Of a stretch of 64,000 nucleotides of DNA, positions 1-11,830 are shown in pieces (position 1 is the stretch's first letter; each line of letters starts with the position of its first letter). The position numbers and the translations under genes were made by a program. This stretch comes from Isoetes taiwanensis (taxonomy: Eukaryota > Streptophyta > Lycopodiopsida > Isoetales > Isoetaceae). The notes below the pieces were generated by a model, which saw nothing but the letters and a program-made list of their open reading frames with translations, searched no databases and was not told the origin of the DNA. The stretch is from the NCBI GenBank assembly GCA_021234155.1, contig JAJEKV010000104.1, positions 3,397,985-3,461,984 on the forward strand, read 5' to 3'.

Positions 1-1140
1 AGCGGATCTGTAGCGGCAGCGAAGAGGTAGATTCTCGGGTCTTCTTCTTTGTTTAAACAGATTGCATACATCGCTCCTTTGTTTTTTATAAACCTGTGCC
101 GGCTTTGAATCTCTATTCTGCTTATTATATGTTGTTTTTGAAATTTCTTTGGATCAGGTTGTGTCTATTCCAACACGAAGACTGCGGCATGTCTCCTTTA
201 TAAGGAGCGGCTGCATGAATCCAATGCTTTACGGTTCCCAGAAATCGGGTGGGTGATTTTGAAGAGTGCATTTCAATAGTTCGGAGGACCTATATACAGT
301 TGCCTTCTCTAATAAGGTATGCCCAGCTCCTTATCTTAATGACAAGCAAAAGCAAGAGGTTTTGGACGCCAGCTCTTCACTTTGGATAGTATCAGATTGT
401 TCATTTTTACTCCGACTCTATTCTTGGCTGCTATCCTGGTCTGATGCGTCCTTTGTGCATTCTTTATGTTACTTTATTCAGGAAAAATCCATTCGTTGCA
501 TATTCACATCTGAAAAATTTCGTCTCTTTATCAGATGCTGCTTCATTCCTTTTCTAACGTGGCTTACTGAGATGATCCATGTTACAAGCCTTCTTCACGA
601 CAATGCCTTGGATAATGGAATTGGGTGTTCGAATTTGTCATGGGCAGTAAGCTCTCTGCTTAACTTATCCATTTTGACCTAGATTTGAATCTTTGAAAGC
701 TCCAGAGGCATTCTCTTTGTATTTGGGTTGGTTCTATCTTTTGTTTTTCAACTACGCGGGCTTAGGTCTTAATTCTTCCGTTTTAGCATTTGAATAGTGC
801 TTTTGAAGCTATGTAGAGTAAGATTAGCTTTTGAATGGTGCTATTGTAGTTATGTAGAGTAAGGCTGAATGTGTGCCAGACATGTTCTCACTATTAGAAA
901 GCATGATATATGCATGATATTTTCTGCTCTTTCTGCCCGCCACGCATCTACCAGTTGCAATGAAGTTTACAGTAATGATAGTTTTGATTGTCAAATCTCA
1001 GCTTTCGATTTTCAAGGTTTTGTACCCGACCTTAAGTTTTTGGCTGGTGTCTCTTCCTTAGCTACAAGCTTTGCTAAGATCCAGAGCATATATGCAGGAT
1101 TTGCCAAATTTGAAATCAGAATGAGAACAGCAAGCAAAGA
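1..1140. other. No confident gene; 5' part of the broken bZIP locus
   Basis: AT-rich sequence with short open frames and no family I recognise. Because bZIP coding sequence begins near 1150 and its family usually has a long N-terminal half, decayed upstream exons may lie here, but I cannot point to one. Confidence 0.4.
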
Positions 1141-1149
1141 GAAGGAAAC

Positions 1150-1797
1150 CATGGGGAAATTCATAACATTGCTAAGCTGCCACATCATTCTAGAAGTTTG
1201 TCCATGGATGTCGCATTAAGCAATTTTCAGAGTGTGCAGAACCTTGATATTGGACCGCAATTGGCATCCATAACAAAAGGTCACCGTGCAAAACATTTTC
1301 ATAGTAACTTCATGGATGGTATCACAAACTTCAAGGTGGATGTAGAAGGACTTGATGCAAACAAGAAATTCTCTTCACATCATAAGCTCGCTGAAATAAC
1401 TCTGGTTGATGCAGAAAGAGCAAAAAGGTTAGTAGCTTAGTATTTCTGTATGCTTTATTCAACATGATTCTCGAGTATGGTTTTGTGCATGTATTAAGAT
1501 TCTTACAAACAGACAGTCGGCAGCTCGATTAAAGGAGTGGAAATGCGTTACATTTCAGAGCTTGAGCGCCAGATCCAAACTCTACAAGTAGTACAAATGG
1601 AAGCAACATTATTATTTGCGCAGTTGACAATCTTACAGATATATAATCTGTAGACAAGTAAAATTAGAATTTTGATGCAAAACCTTCTATGGACAATCAT
1701 CATTGTCAATTCCAGCGAGATTTAACAACGCTGACAAACGAGAATAATGAGCTGAAGTTGAAGTTGCAGGCAATGGAAGGAGGACATATTTGGAAAG
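1150..1797 (+). pseudogene. bZIP transcription factor (group I, VIP1/RSG/PosF21-like), broken copy
   Basis: Three blocks match plant group I bZIP factors, which are nuclear DNA-binding dimers. Block 1 (about 1150-1428) reads PHHSRSLSMD, then HSNFMDG and KLAEITLVDAERAKR, the lead-in to the basic region. Block 2 (1499-1638) reads ILTNRQSAARLKEW and then, after a one-base slip near 1541, MRYISELERQIQTLQ, the basic region and first leucine heptads. Block 3 (1716-1797) reads RDLTTLTNENNELKLKLQAME and ends at a good GT donor. Intron positions between the blocks look ancestral, so this is a gene copy and not a processed one. The lost base within KEWKMRY, a donor without a usable GT after AKR (AGGTTAG at 1426), and ATA in place of a donor after LTILQ (1639) argue that it is dead. 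The last leucine-zipper exon is not clear; a weak candidate lies near 1990-2030. Confidence 0.8.
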
Positions 1798-1799
1798 GT

Positions 1800-4700
1800 C
1801 TGTAACGAATATTTAAATACCAATACTGATGGCACGCCTGATCATACTGTGGGCAGGGATCTATAACAAATTCAAATGCTGAATTGTGAATCAAAATTAC
1901 AGATTCTTGATATGCAAAATGGATAAAAAGTGCACTCTTTTTGTTGACACTCCATTTTTTTACATTTTGATGATTTATTCTGTGTGCAGCTCTCGAGCTC
2001 ATGCCGAAATAATTGAAGAAAGGTTGATCTCTCCCATATACTGCTCTTACTGTTTTTTGTCTGTCTTAATGTATCTATGGCCCTGTTATGAGGTAAAGAA
2101 AATCTGGAGTTCTATATGGCATTAATATAATCAGCATTTTATAAGCATTTTTGAGTCTCATGCAAAAAAATCTTTGTTCCTTCTTCCTTTTCTTTAGATC
2201 TTTTTTAGGGTTTGTTGCATGTTCTTGCAACCCATACTTCTCGATGGGGGAGTTGAGTGGTGTGCATCAAGAACTGGTCGCCATTTAGCATTCATTTGTG
2301 GCAGCCATACCCTTCTTGCCGCCAGTAGAGTTTTTCTTTTTTTGTTGCAAATGTATATGACAGCCATATCCCTCTGGCCGCTATTTGGGAATGCTAATGC
2401 ATCGCAATAAGGTCTTTATGCTGGATTTGTGCTAATATCTTCTATCATTTGCATGCAAAATGCTTTGTGGAGCAAGATTAGTAGGTACATTTTGGTTGTT
2501 TCTATCATTTTGGCTAAATTTGAAATGGATCTCTCTTATTTTCATTCTTCTCTCTTAACAGCTCATTTTCAGGGTTAGAGACAAATATTCTTTTGGATGC
2601 ACGTCATGGTTGGTAATAGAGGGTTCAATTCCCTTGATCTATTTCTATGTGATCAGTTCAAGGTACTTCTTGAACGAACTTATTTATTTTATGATGTTTT
2701 TCCTTTATCACTAACTACCATGTTTTGCTGCAAGCCCATCAATATCTAACTTCACATAGATTCGAATGAGGTAAGCATATGAATATTTTCTCATTTGGAT
2801 TGCACTTTATATATGAAGGTAGAATTTTGTCAGAAGGCTAATGGATAAGATTTCAAGATGTCATTATAGATAATTAGGCTCCTTCATGGTTGTACCCGAT
2901 TACGTTGTCCATGCCAGAGAATAGTGCATTTGTACCAGACTAACTTTTAAACTTTCAGTTGGTTTAATGAAACAAGCTTATCTCATTTCCAGCTAAGAAT
3001 TAGAAATGCAATATGTAAAGTATGTAAAGTTTACGTTGTGGCTTTTTTTTTCCTTCAAGTTTGTATCAATACTTCGGTGTGTTGCTGGTGCAATTACTTC
3101 TGTTACTGCTAAAATCAGTTGCAAGTGAGTGTTATTTCCGCTGAGTGTTGCTTGCAGACTATGTCAAGTTGATATTGGAATGTAGTTTCTATGTATTAAT
3201 CCCTTTAGGATATACACAACTTTTTTCTAGAGCCTTTTAAAGGAGAAGCCGCAGGTTCATATAGGATCTCTTAAAGATATGTTTATTGTGTTTTGAATGT
3301 GCATGTTTTCCATATCATTTCTAAGAGGCAATTGTGGATCTAAAATTGTAATGGATGGAAGTTTGTATTCTTTATGCGATTCTGATTGCAACTCTTGCAT
3401 ATACTGCAACATTTAGTATAATTCACATATAGATAGAAACATGGACATAAGGTGATCAATTTAATATGCTTGATATTTGAAGATTTGTGTAGTTTCTACA
3501 TATATCATTTGTCTTTCTTACCTTATTCTCATTTGCTTGCCTGTTCATTTTGCATGTTTTCAGCTAGAAGATGGGCAACCATTTAAGGCACTCATCCCTT
3601 TTGCACTAGCCGCACTATGCAATTTGTTATCCAATTCAAATCGATATCACATGCGCCTAAACACACCCCTCTCAATCCATGTTCGCTATTGATGCAAAGA
3701 TCACAAATATCGCTAAGAGATTGGAAACAAGTGTTAGGGACCAAACAATTTATGAGACGGGGACCATATACAGTGAACAATTCTAAACCGTTATTTTTCT
3801 TAATTGTCAATAAACAAGTTCATTAATCATGGGAAAAAAATTCCTACCACATGTTTTTGAAGTACTACTGCCAACTTTAAATTAGCCACAAAGAGACTGC
3901 AATACTGTAACACCATCTTTTACTTGATTTTGTCTTTTGCAATGAGCTAAGTAGAGGGCGTACAAGATGTGGTCTTTAACTTCTGCAAGGAACCATCAAC
4001 CTAGAAAGTAAATAGACATCTTCCACCTTTCATATAATCTCTCTACTCCATCAACTACCCATTCTATTCCACAGTCACTACTCCTATTCGTTCCACGTGC
4101 TACGGCTAACGTCTGACCTCTCTAAACCCTTCACACTGTGGACACAATTACATTTATAACTTTATCCACATAGAAATTCCATTATTTTTATCCATTCCAC
4201 ACGTCCAAGACTAATGCCCGGCATCGCCGGGCACACGTTTCTAGTAGTTGCTAAAAATAGAAATACTTGAAATAGAAGTTGAGTAATATACATTGATTAT
4301 TCTAGAATGTTTTATAAAGTTCTAGATAATTTTAGAATATTCTTTGACTGGTCAAGTAGCATGAATAAGCACCTCAGCCTAAAGTAGAAAATATCTAGAA
4401 AATAATAAATTTATACTAGTTCTTTCAGAATGTCATGGAGGTAAGGTATTGGGCATTGACTGACCAATTAGCATGAATAGGCACCTCAACCTAAAATAAA
4501 AGTTGCTAAAAATAGTAATTTCTGAAAAAATTTCTAAAAATAATAACTAATAGTATATAATGAGCCTTATGGAAAATATCGAAAAATAATAATTAATAGT
4601 ATTTTTAACAATTTGCTAAACTAGGTATTTTTGTGATTCTAACATTAAAAACTTTGCGACTCACCTGTCCCCTTTGCACCACCCCAAATGTTAGAAATCT

Positions 4701-4881
4701 TGCTACTCACCTGCCCTCCTTTGCGCCTGCCCCATCGCCGCCTGACTTGTATTAGTATATTATTATTAATAAATATAAATCTGTACGGAATAAATATAAA
4801 TCTTGTACGAAATATGTATGAATGTTGTACGAAATATGTACCTCGAGATTTAAAAATGCACGACGATGCGCCCTTGCCACA

Positions 4882-4882
<1 letters not shown>
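1800..4882. other. Non-coding stretch
   Basis: AT-rich intergenic or intronic sequence. I see only short open frames without recognisable motifs. Confidence 0.5.

Positions 4883-4942
<60 letters not shown>
4883..4942. repeat. (CA)n microsatellite
   Basis: An uninterrupted CA dinucleotide run of about 30 units. The Thr/His and Val/Cys open frames through it are artefacts. Confidence 0.98.
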
Positions 4943-4947
<5 letters not shown>

Positions 4948-7594
4948 ATGGCCTAGGGGTGTGCATGGATCCAAAAAAAATTTTGGCCCCTTCGAGGCCG
5001 AAGGGTGGTTCTATATAGCATGAGCTCCATACTTAGAAAATGTTGCAATGGAACTACATGAAAAATGGGCCATGGGGTATGAAATAATATTAATACAGTA
5101 AAGAACATGGGATACTGTATGTTGTAGAATACAACGAAGTGTAAATATCCCTAGTTGAGCACACCTTCTTCTTTGGTAGGTTGCCTTGCAACCTCAAATA
5201 CCTTAGAAATATACTATGGCATTCCCGACCATTGAAATATGTTTAGAGTTGAAGGCAACCTTGTATCAAGTAATAAAACGGACAAATGAAGGAAAGCAAT
5301 AACAATCATAAATCTTATGCTTATATTACAAATTGACAAACAAATGTGTAAACAATAATAAAATGTATGCCAATATATTTTATTTGCATAATAATATTAT
5401 TATGTATTCAGGATACAAATTGGAATTACATTTCAAAACATCCTATAAGTAAGTTTGTCCATTGGCAGCAAGTTTGCTTCTTCAATTCACAACAATAGGA
5501 AATAGCAGCATAAATCTGGCTCAACACATTATCTTTCAAATGGCAGTCATTAGCACAAATATAGCACAAGTGTGGCCCATGAAATCATAGTTGAGCAAGG
5601 ACACACACTTATCATTTAGTTTGATTCATTGCAAGCATGCATATTGCACGTTTGTTCCATGAAAATTCATTCCATTTATCGCCACTCCATCATAGTGGAA
5701 GGGAATGATGTTGAAGTTGAGTGTAGGGAAAATATAGAAATCTGCATGTTAATGTGACATCTAGGGTGGCACATTTTTTGGAGCATCCAAGTTATCCTGC
5801 ACAATTATTTGGCCTTTAGACTCTACTTGCTGCCAAGTCCTTCAGATTCTATAAACAGGATGAACATACCCCTGCGTTTGCTGAATCGCGGCTTAAGTGT
5901 TAGATCTGAAGTTTGTTGAATAATGCCTTCTGATAAACTCTCACCATCACAGACATGCTTATCTCTGCAACCCAACATGAATCTAGAATGGCATCCATTC
6001 TTCTTGTTGATGTTGTTATCCCGTGCCTCCAACAAGGAAACTGGAACCGTCCATATTCTACTTTCAAAAGAAAACCCCCCTTGAACAGACAATAAACTGG
6101 AATCTGACAGATGCAGTTTTTGACACACACAGGCATAGACAGTTTTTTGCTGGGTTACCCGAACTGCTTGAGCCGATTTGTTCAGTCGGCCTTGCTGAAC
6201 CGGTTCAGAGGGAGACGGAAGGAATTTCGCAGGGGCTGCCTTCTATGAAACAAAAACCGTATAAAAGCTATATTGCCAATCTCTAGATTCGTCCAAAGAT
6301 AAGATACAACTGGAGCTTAAAGAAACCAATATAGATTCGTGAAACCCCGTTTAGTAACTCTTCCTGGCTCAATGCGCGGCTGCAGCTGGAGCTCTGGGAG
6401 AAAAAAACTACAAGGGCATTGCCCTAGGAATGCCTCATATTTGCCCACCAGCTTTTGCCGATCTTCGATTCTTGATATGGTCAATTAACTTTTTGTTTTA
6501 GGGTTCGATAGTGGGGGCCACAACCACATGTTCCAAAACCATAACCACAACAACCATTCGACATTTTGAGAGATCACAACCACAAGATTGAAATTTTCAT
6601 TCAAAATCAACGGCTCAGAATGAGTGCACTCTAGAAATACTGTTTAGTACACCTGCACGAATACAACAACAAAATCATAGAAAAACCATGTGAAAAAACG
6701 TAACAAAATATAATAGTAACTCCCTGTTATTATGCTAGATATTGGTATTATGGTAGCCTCTTTCACTGATTGCCTGTTAAGCTTACTAGTTTATTCCAAA
6801 GCATTGGTAGCTTGACATCCAAATCATGCAATGTTTAAGATCAAGGTATCTAAGTAACTTAAATAACCCGATATTGACAATGATGTTGCGAAAAAGAGTA
6901 CACTGTATCTCATGGGTCAGCATTCTCAGATTATGACCAAGCATTTAGCATTCTCAAATTATGACCATCAAGAGTACTCTGCATCTCATGGGTAAGCATT
7001 CTTACATTTTGACCAGCATCATCTGTTGCTCTTATGTTGTCTATTTTTTTATTGTGCAATGATTCTGACCAAACTCGTTGTGTAGCAAGAAACAAGTAAG
7101 AATCTTAAACACAATTATGATGCCAATTGTATTATGAGTATAGGTCTATATATGTGTCATTCCACATAGCACTATAAAATAAACCAAATTGAAGAACAGG
7201 AACATTTGTGCATGAAAAAGATAATAAATCAGCTCCAATGGTATACAAAAGTAGGCAACTGCGATCAAAAGTCATCTGATCACTGTTACCTCCAATCGTT
7301 TTGCTTATATCTGAATGAGATATATTGCGCTTCGTATGTTGATCAAGGTCACTACCAGTCGATCTTACATGATTGTGTTCAGTCGATCTTACATGATTGT
7401 GTTCTCCTTTATATCTATACATTAACGTGTCTAACAAATGGTAAAAATCTAGAGTGTAATGCAAGAAGAAAGGGGCATTCCTCGATGCTTCAACTAAGCA
7501 GGTAAAGGTTAAAAGAACAAGTAAGAATAAGATGTGGTGCATGGTCGAATTATATCAGAATTTTAAAGACGAGGGACCAATATGATAAACACTA
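4943..7594. other. Non-coding stretch before element 1
   Basis: AT-rich. Contains imperfect repeats around 6895-7015 (phrases such as CTCATGGGTNAGCATTCT and TATGACCA recur) and a perfect 24-bp tandem duplication at 7356-7403. No protein family recognised. Confidence 0.5.
7356..7403. repeat. 24-bp tandem duplication
   Basis: The unit beginning CAGTCGATCTTACATG occurs twice, head to tail, without mismatch. Confidence 0.95.
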
Positions 7595-9075
7595 TGTGAC
7601 GTTCCATGTAAGTATACGGTATACGTATACCTAATCTGACATGTCACCCAGGTACTGGGACCATTGGGGACTAATCTAAAAGGGATTATTGGGGTTAAAC
7701 TAACCTATGTAGACTAACTAATAGTACTAATTAGCCAAATAGGCTAATTAGAGTGTGCCACTTAGCCTAACTCGATTGGCGAAGGGCAGGTTGCCATCTT
7801 TGGGTGGCAATTTGAGCTCCCAGCCCAATTCTGCCCCAAATTCGAGTTTGGGAAGGGCAGAGGGAGAAAGGAGTTGTTGCAACCTAACACCTGACCAGTT
7901 CTATGGATGTTCTTCGAGACAATGGGTCCAGCTAGAACACAGGTAAGTCTTTAGGCAGTTGTATGCTATTCTAACCCTTGTCTGAGTAGATGGATGATTA
8001 GATTCTATTCGATGATCTACTTATGATGATGATGGATGTTTGTATTTGATTCTGTCTTCTCTTTCTGTTCCTCCTGTGTTGTATGGGATTAAGGGTGGTA
8101 GAGCTAGATTTAGTGATGCTCCTAGCTAGAACCTCCTAAGACCCAGTATATGAGGCCTGTGCACAAGAGGCCACCTGGCTGTGGATGCTATGATGTGATT
8201 CAGCACCAAATAATGAGTATGATGGTGAATCGGGGGTGGGGTCTTGCCTGTCGCGGCTACAGGACTCCTATAGTGTGCTAGGCTTATAGTCGGTCACTGA
8301 GAGGGCCGGGTATGGGTCTGACACTCCCTGGGTCGCAGGTGACGTGCCAAATGTATGTGGGCACCCTGGACTCGAACGGGCAGGTGAGCCGGCCTTTAGA
8401 TTTAGGGGAGTAAGTCGGTTACGAACGCGGGGGTCACTGAGGTGGCACGTGTTCTCTAGCACACCCAGGGATCCATCATGCTCAGGAAGGGGACGCCTCT
8501 ATGACCTGCCTCGTCGGACCAGGGAGATGCAAACCGGAGTAGTTCCATAGGGTGATTCCATGGGATTGCGTCTCCGGAAGACCACAATCACGCCATAGCA
8601 TGTTCCAGCCTATCGGCAAAGTGTGCACAGGAGGGGCAGATGGAGTGGACTACCCTAGCCATTGTTTTATGCCAGCCAATGCCATTGTTATGATTCCATC
8701 TGTTGTTATCTGGAGGCCTTGACTGTTAGTTGATTCCCATGAGTCTGAGCCGGGGTAGAGCCCTTATTTATGTCGCATTTCCTTGTTATGTTGGTGTTCT
8801 ACTGCATTCTTATGGATGATGATGGGCCACCCTTCGTGGTGGTATATTATTTGTTTGTATTGTTGCCAGTAACCTTGTGTGTATGCTTCCGCCATATAGG
8901 ATTCCCATAGATGGCGTGGGATCGAATGACACCTCCGTGTTCGTCACCCGGACACTTGCCCATCACAAGTGGTCTGAGTCAGACGGAGGGCCTTTCTATA
9001 GTGGTGTTCTCGCCATGGAAGAGGGGATTTCCCGTATTTATACGATGGGAGTGTATAGGTTCGGGGAGCGTCACA
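7595..9075 (+). repeat. 5' LTR of element 1
   Basis: Starts TGTGACG and ends CGTCACA, so the ends are short inverted repeats in the TG...CA form. It matches the split copy at 17849-18614 plus 25507-26238 along its whole length (1481 against about 1498 bases). The primer-binding site follows one base after its end. A block at 8602-8693 is also shared with the LTR of element 2. Confidence 0.95.
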
Positions 9076-9076
9076 A

Positions 9077-9088
9077 TGGTATCAGAGC
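9077..9088 (+). other. Primer-binding site (initiator tRNA-Met)
   Basis: TGGTATCAGAGC one base after the LTR. This is the usual plant LTR-element site, complementary to the 3' end of initiator tRNA-Met. Confidence 0.93.
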
Positions 9089-9318
9089 ATGATTTTGGTG
9101 GACCAGATCATGTTCTAACTCGATAGAACGTTAAGTAGTTGGGGACTCTAACATAGAAAAATTCCTTAGAACCTGTAGTTAGAATGATTAAGGCCCAAAT
9201 TTGTGCTAACAGTGTAGTTGTGAGGAAAATTTGGAGGTATAAAGGTAAGACTGTATTGAGTTTTGGCAGGAAATGGTCTCTCTTTTCCAGAGGCCATAAC
9301 TTCCTCTAAAAGCTCGGA

Positions 9319-9940
9319 TTGGAGACCTATACCCTTGTGGAGCAAGAGGACCAAGTCTTGACTCTTGTTCATTATTACCCTCCGGACATGCCCCAAGATG
9401 CTGCCGATGTCGATGCTCGTCGAGAAGCCGACAGGATTATGGTGATGGCACAAGAGGAGGACGCTCGGCAGATTGCAAGTGGAGATCCAGTTGTCCGAGG
9501 ACAGGAGTATGTTCATCTGGGCCGAGGGAGGGCCATTACTCGAGGATGCAACTTTACCCTGACGCCCAAATCTTCATATGGGAAGATATACCATCATGCC
9601 TCATCCAAGAGGATCTGCAACCCGTAGAGCTTGACATGGCAGCCCAGCCCGACTGATATCTTGCAAAGATCCACAGGCGTACCGCAGTACATCTGTTACG
9701 AGAGCGGCATGCCGAACAAGAAGCGGCTCGGTTAGCAGAGGAGCATGCAAGGAAGACTGCTGAGGAGGCCGCCAACTGTGTTCAAAAGGCCGCTAACCGT
9801 GTTGAGGAGCCCGCCAACCATACCATACAACGGAAGCCGAAGACCACTAACCCGACGCGCTTGGGGCCCCAGTATAAAACCCGGCTCCAAGCAATGTGTG
9901 GGATAACAAAGGAGAGGGGGACACGCGTCGAGAAATGCTA
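9319..9940 (+). pseudogene. N-terminal part of the element 1 H3-fusion ORF, broken
   Basis: The upstream reading frame appears to lead into the histone domain. From 9319 an acidic frame runs (motifs YYPPDMPQDAADVDARREAD and AQEEDARQ). A second frame from about 9568 reads WEDIPSCLIQEDLQPVELDM, passes one TGA (about 9648) and continues as a likely coiled coil (HAEQEAARLAEEHARKTAEE) and a basic stretch to a TAG at 9937. Its end abuts the frame of the H3 domain, so one frameshift near 9930 and one near 9570, plus one stop, separate it from a single long ORF. I recognise no known domain in this part. By position it corresponds to the long region that separates tail and fold in element 2. That it was once fused to the histone fold is inference. 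Confidence 0.55.
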
Positions 9941-9954
9941 GTTCAGCGGGCCAG

Positions 9955-10308
9955 ATGTTTGGCCACTGGCGGCAAGACCCTTTCCCTGGTACCCCACCTC
10001 GTCAAAGGAAGCCTCATAGGTTCAGGCCGGGAATAGTAGCCTTGCGGGAGATCCGAAAGTATCAGAAATTGACGGAGCTCCTCTTGCGGAAGTTACCTTT
10101 CCAGCGGCTCGTCTGGGAAATTGCTCAGCAATTTAAGACAGACCTAAGATTCCAGACCCATGCTATTCTCGCTTTGCAGGAAGCTGCCAAGGATTACCTT
10201 GTCGCCCTCTTCGGCGACGCCAACCTTTGTGCCATACACGCTAAGCGCGTGACTATTATGCCAAAGGATTTGGCTTTAGCACGTAGGATTCGAGGGGATC
10301 GTAACTAG
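9955..10308 (+). CDS. Histone H3-fold protein encoded inside an LTR retrotransposon
   Basis: From about residue 19 to the end this is unmistakably histone H3. It reads [20 protein letters not shown] (the alphaN helix), then [20 protein letters not shown] (alpha1), [14 protein letters not shown] (alpha2), [16 protein letters not shown] (loop 2) and [11 protein letters not shown] at the C-terminus. By hand against my memory of plant H3 about 83 of 100 residues match; the THAILALQ block is nearest the H3.3 type (SHAVLALQ). The canonical tail with K4, K9 and K27 is absent. Instead 18 unrelated residues follow the first ATG, and an in-frame stop lies upstream at 9904. The usual REIA is WEIA, a CGG to TGG change. 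The domain is free of stops although pol downstream has many. It lies between the primer-binding site and ORF2, on the same strand. A chance insertion of a host H3 fragment is the alternative, but a second related element has one in the same place. Confidence 0.93.
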   Translation: MFGHWRQDPFPGTPPRQRKPHRFRPGIVALREIRKYQKLTELLLRKLPFQRLVWEIAQQFKTDLRFQTHAILALQEAAKDYLVALFGDANLCAIHAKRVTIMPKDLALARRIRGDRN

Positions 10309-10316
10309 ATCCCCCA

Positions 10317-10329
10317 TTTTGTAATATAG
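10317..10329 (+). promoter_or_regulatory. Possible 3'-end signal after the H3 ORF
   Basis: TTTTGTAATATAG, 9 bases after the stop. The same 13 bases occur 27 bases after the H3-like stop in element 2 (62799-62811), inside otherwise divergent sequence. TTGTAA-type motifs occur in plant polyadenylation regions. A role in ending a separate H3 transcript is inference. Confidence 0.4.
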
Positions 10330-10447
10330 TTGTATTCTTTTGTATCTAAGTTTTTACAATTAATACAATGTTGTATATTATCGGCAATATGCATCACTGC
10401 CCGTTTTCTTCATGCAGACCACACACAAAGCTCGAGTTTACACCAAA

Positions 10448-10568
<121 letters not shown>

Positions 10569-10711
10569 CATTAATGATAAAGTAATAGACCCCAAGGAAT
10601 ATTCCCTGATAAAAGTTCTCACTTTTAAAAAAAGGGGGCTTCCTGTTTTTTAGGGTTTCATTCTTGTTTAGCCTTCCATACTTCTGCTCCTCCTCCTTCC
10701 ATTAAACTGTT

Positions 10712-11830
10712 ATGGATTACGCCAAGCGCCACCAGTGGTACCAAGATAGAGAGCACTGGGACTCTCAGGTTCCATCTGAGCTTCTTCACCCTTATTTGTT
10801 GCAGCAAGTGGATCTCATAACCAATATGAAGGCGCATCCCGATTACACAGATTTCTTGAAGTTCTACACCCAAGAAATGGTTCCCCAATGTCGACCGTAT
10901 GGCAACCCTCCTCAGCTCTATCTTCACATGGAAATACTCATGCAAATGCTAGGTGATGATCGACATGCAGAGGACACTCGTCGTGGCATTCAGTGCCGGG
11001 CTAAGCATGCTTCCATTCTTCATCTTGGCCGTCAGCAGACTTATTTTGAGGTCTGCTTTGCTTTGGCCATCCTTATGGACCAATATGTAAAGGCTGACTC
11101 TACTCCATTGGAAAAAGGGAAGGTGCCTATCCCTGATGACCTCGAAGAGGATGAGCGGATTATCCATACAGATTTTAACCGTTGGAAGCAACTCGCTGGC
11201 GAAACGCCTCGGACTCAGGGCCACAAACTCGCCGGACTAGATGGGCTTCCCGCGATTCTTCTCAATAACCAATAGTACCTGTTGCTCGAAGACATCTTGT
11301 GGGCGTACCATGTAATCGCCGATTCTCGGGGTATGAAGAAAGAGTATATTTTGTACGAGCTTGCTGAATACTGTCAGGGTGATTTCATTGATTTTTCGTC
11401 TCCTGAGTGCCTATCCCAGATTCAGCTGCTGCTCCAGTTCCATTCAGAAGATCTTGAACCTTTAGAAACCTTGTTAGAGTTGCGGCATCTCATGTTACAA
11501 GACCCTCCTTGTCCCCCATCTGAAGATGCTTTTGCTGCCATTGGGCCACAAGTCCCTAACATCAATGATGTGGTGGTACCTATGGACAAGGATGACGAAG
11601 GAAAGGACCTCTATGATAACAAGGAGCATCTCAAAGAGGAGAAGGAAGAAATCTACGAGGAGCAGGTTACAGTGAATCTTGAGGCAGAAGTGGCAACCTC
11701 CACAATTCCGGAGGTAGCAGCCTTGAAGAATCATTTAACAAGGTTCTTCCTCTCAGCTTTCCGCCAAGACCAAGTGCTATTCTTTTCCAGAGCGCTCGCT
11801 CCAGAGGCGAAGCATCTTTTTGGGCACTAA
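10712..11830 (+). pseudogene. ORF2 of element 1, unknown function, one internal stop
   Basis: One reading frame of 373 codons from ATG 10712, interrupted only by TAG at 11273-11275. It is preceded by a pyrimidine-rich leader (TTCTGCTCCTCCTCCTTCC). The first half has HPDYTDFLKFYTQEMVPQ and RQQTYFEVCFALAILMDQYV. The second half is acidic (KDDEGKDLYDNKEHLKEEKE). I recognise no Pfam-type domain. The ORF at 63496 in element 2 has a similar pattern at the same place (HATPAYSRVLTEF; TKYFSFNTALAIFLTHRAEN), so this is a conserved extra protein of this lineage lying between the H3 ORF and canonical gag. It could be an extra capsid-like or nucleoprotein part; that is a guess. Confidence 0.6.

Noticed and set aside
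4688-5023. His/Thr-rich open frame of 111 codons
   Set aside because: It runs through the CA microsatellite at 4883-4942.
9946-10010. An alternative frame reading [19 protein letters not shown] as a remnant of the H3 tail
   Set aside because: Only ATGGK recalls the tail; the rest does not align, so I treat it as chance.
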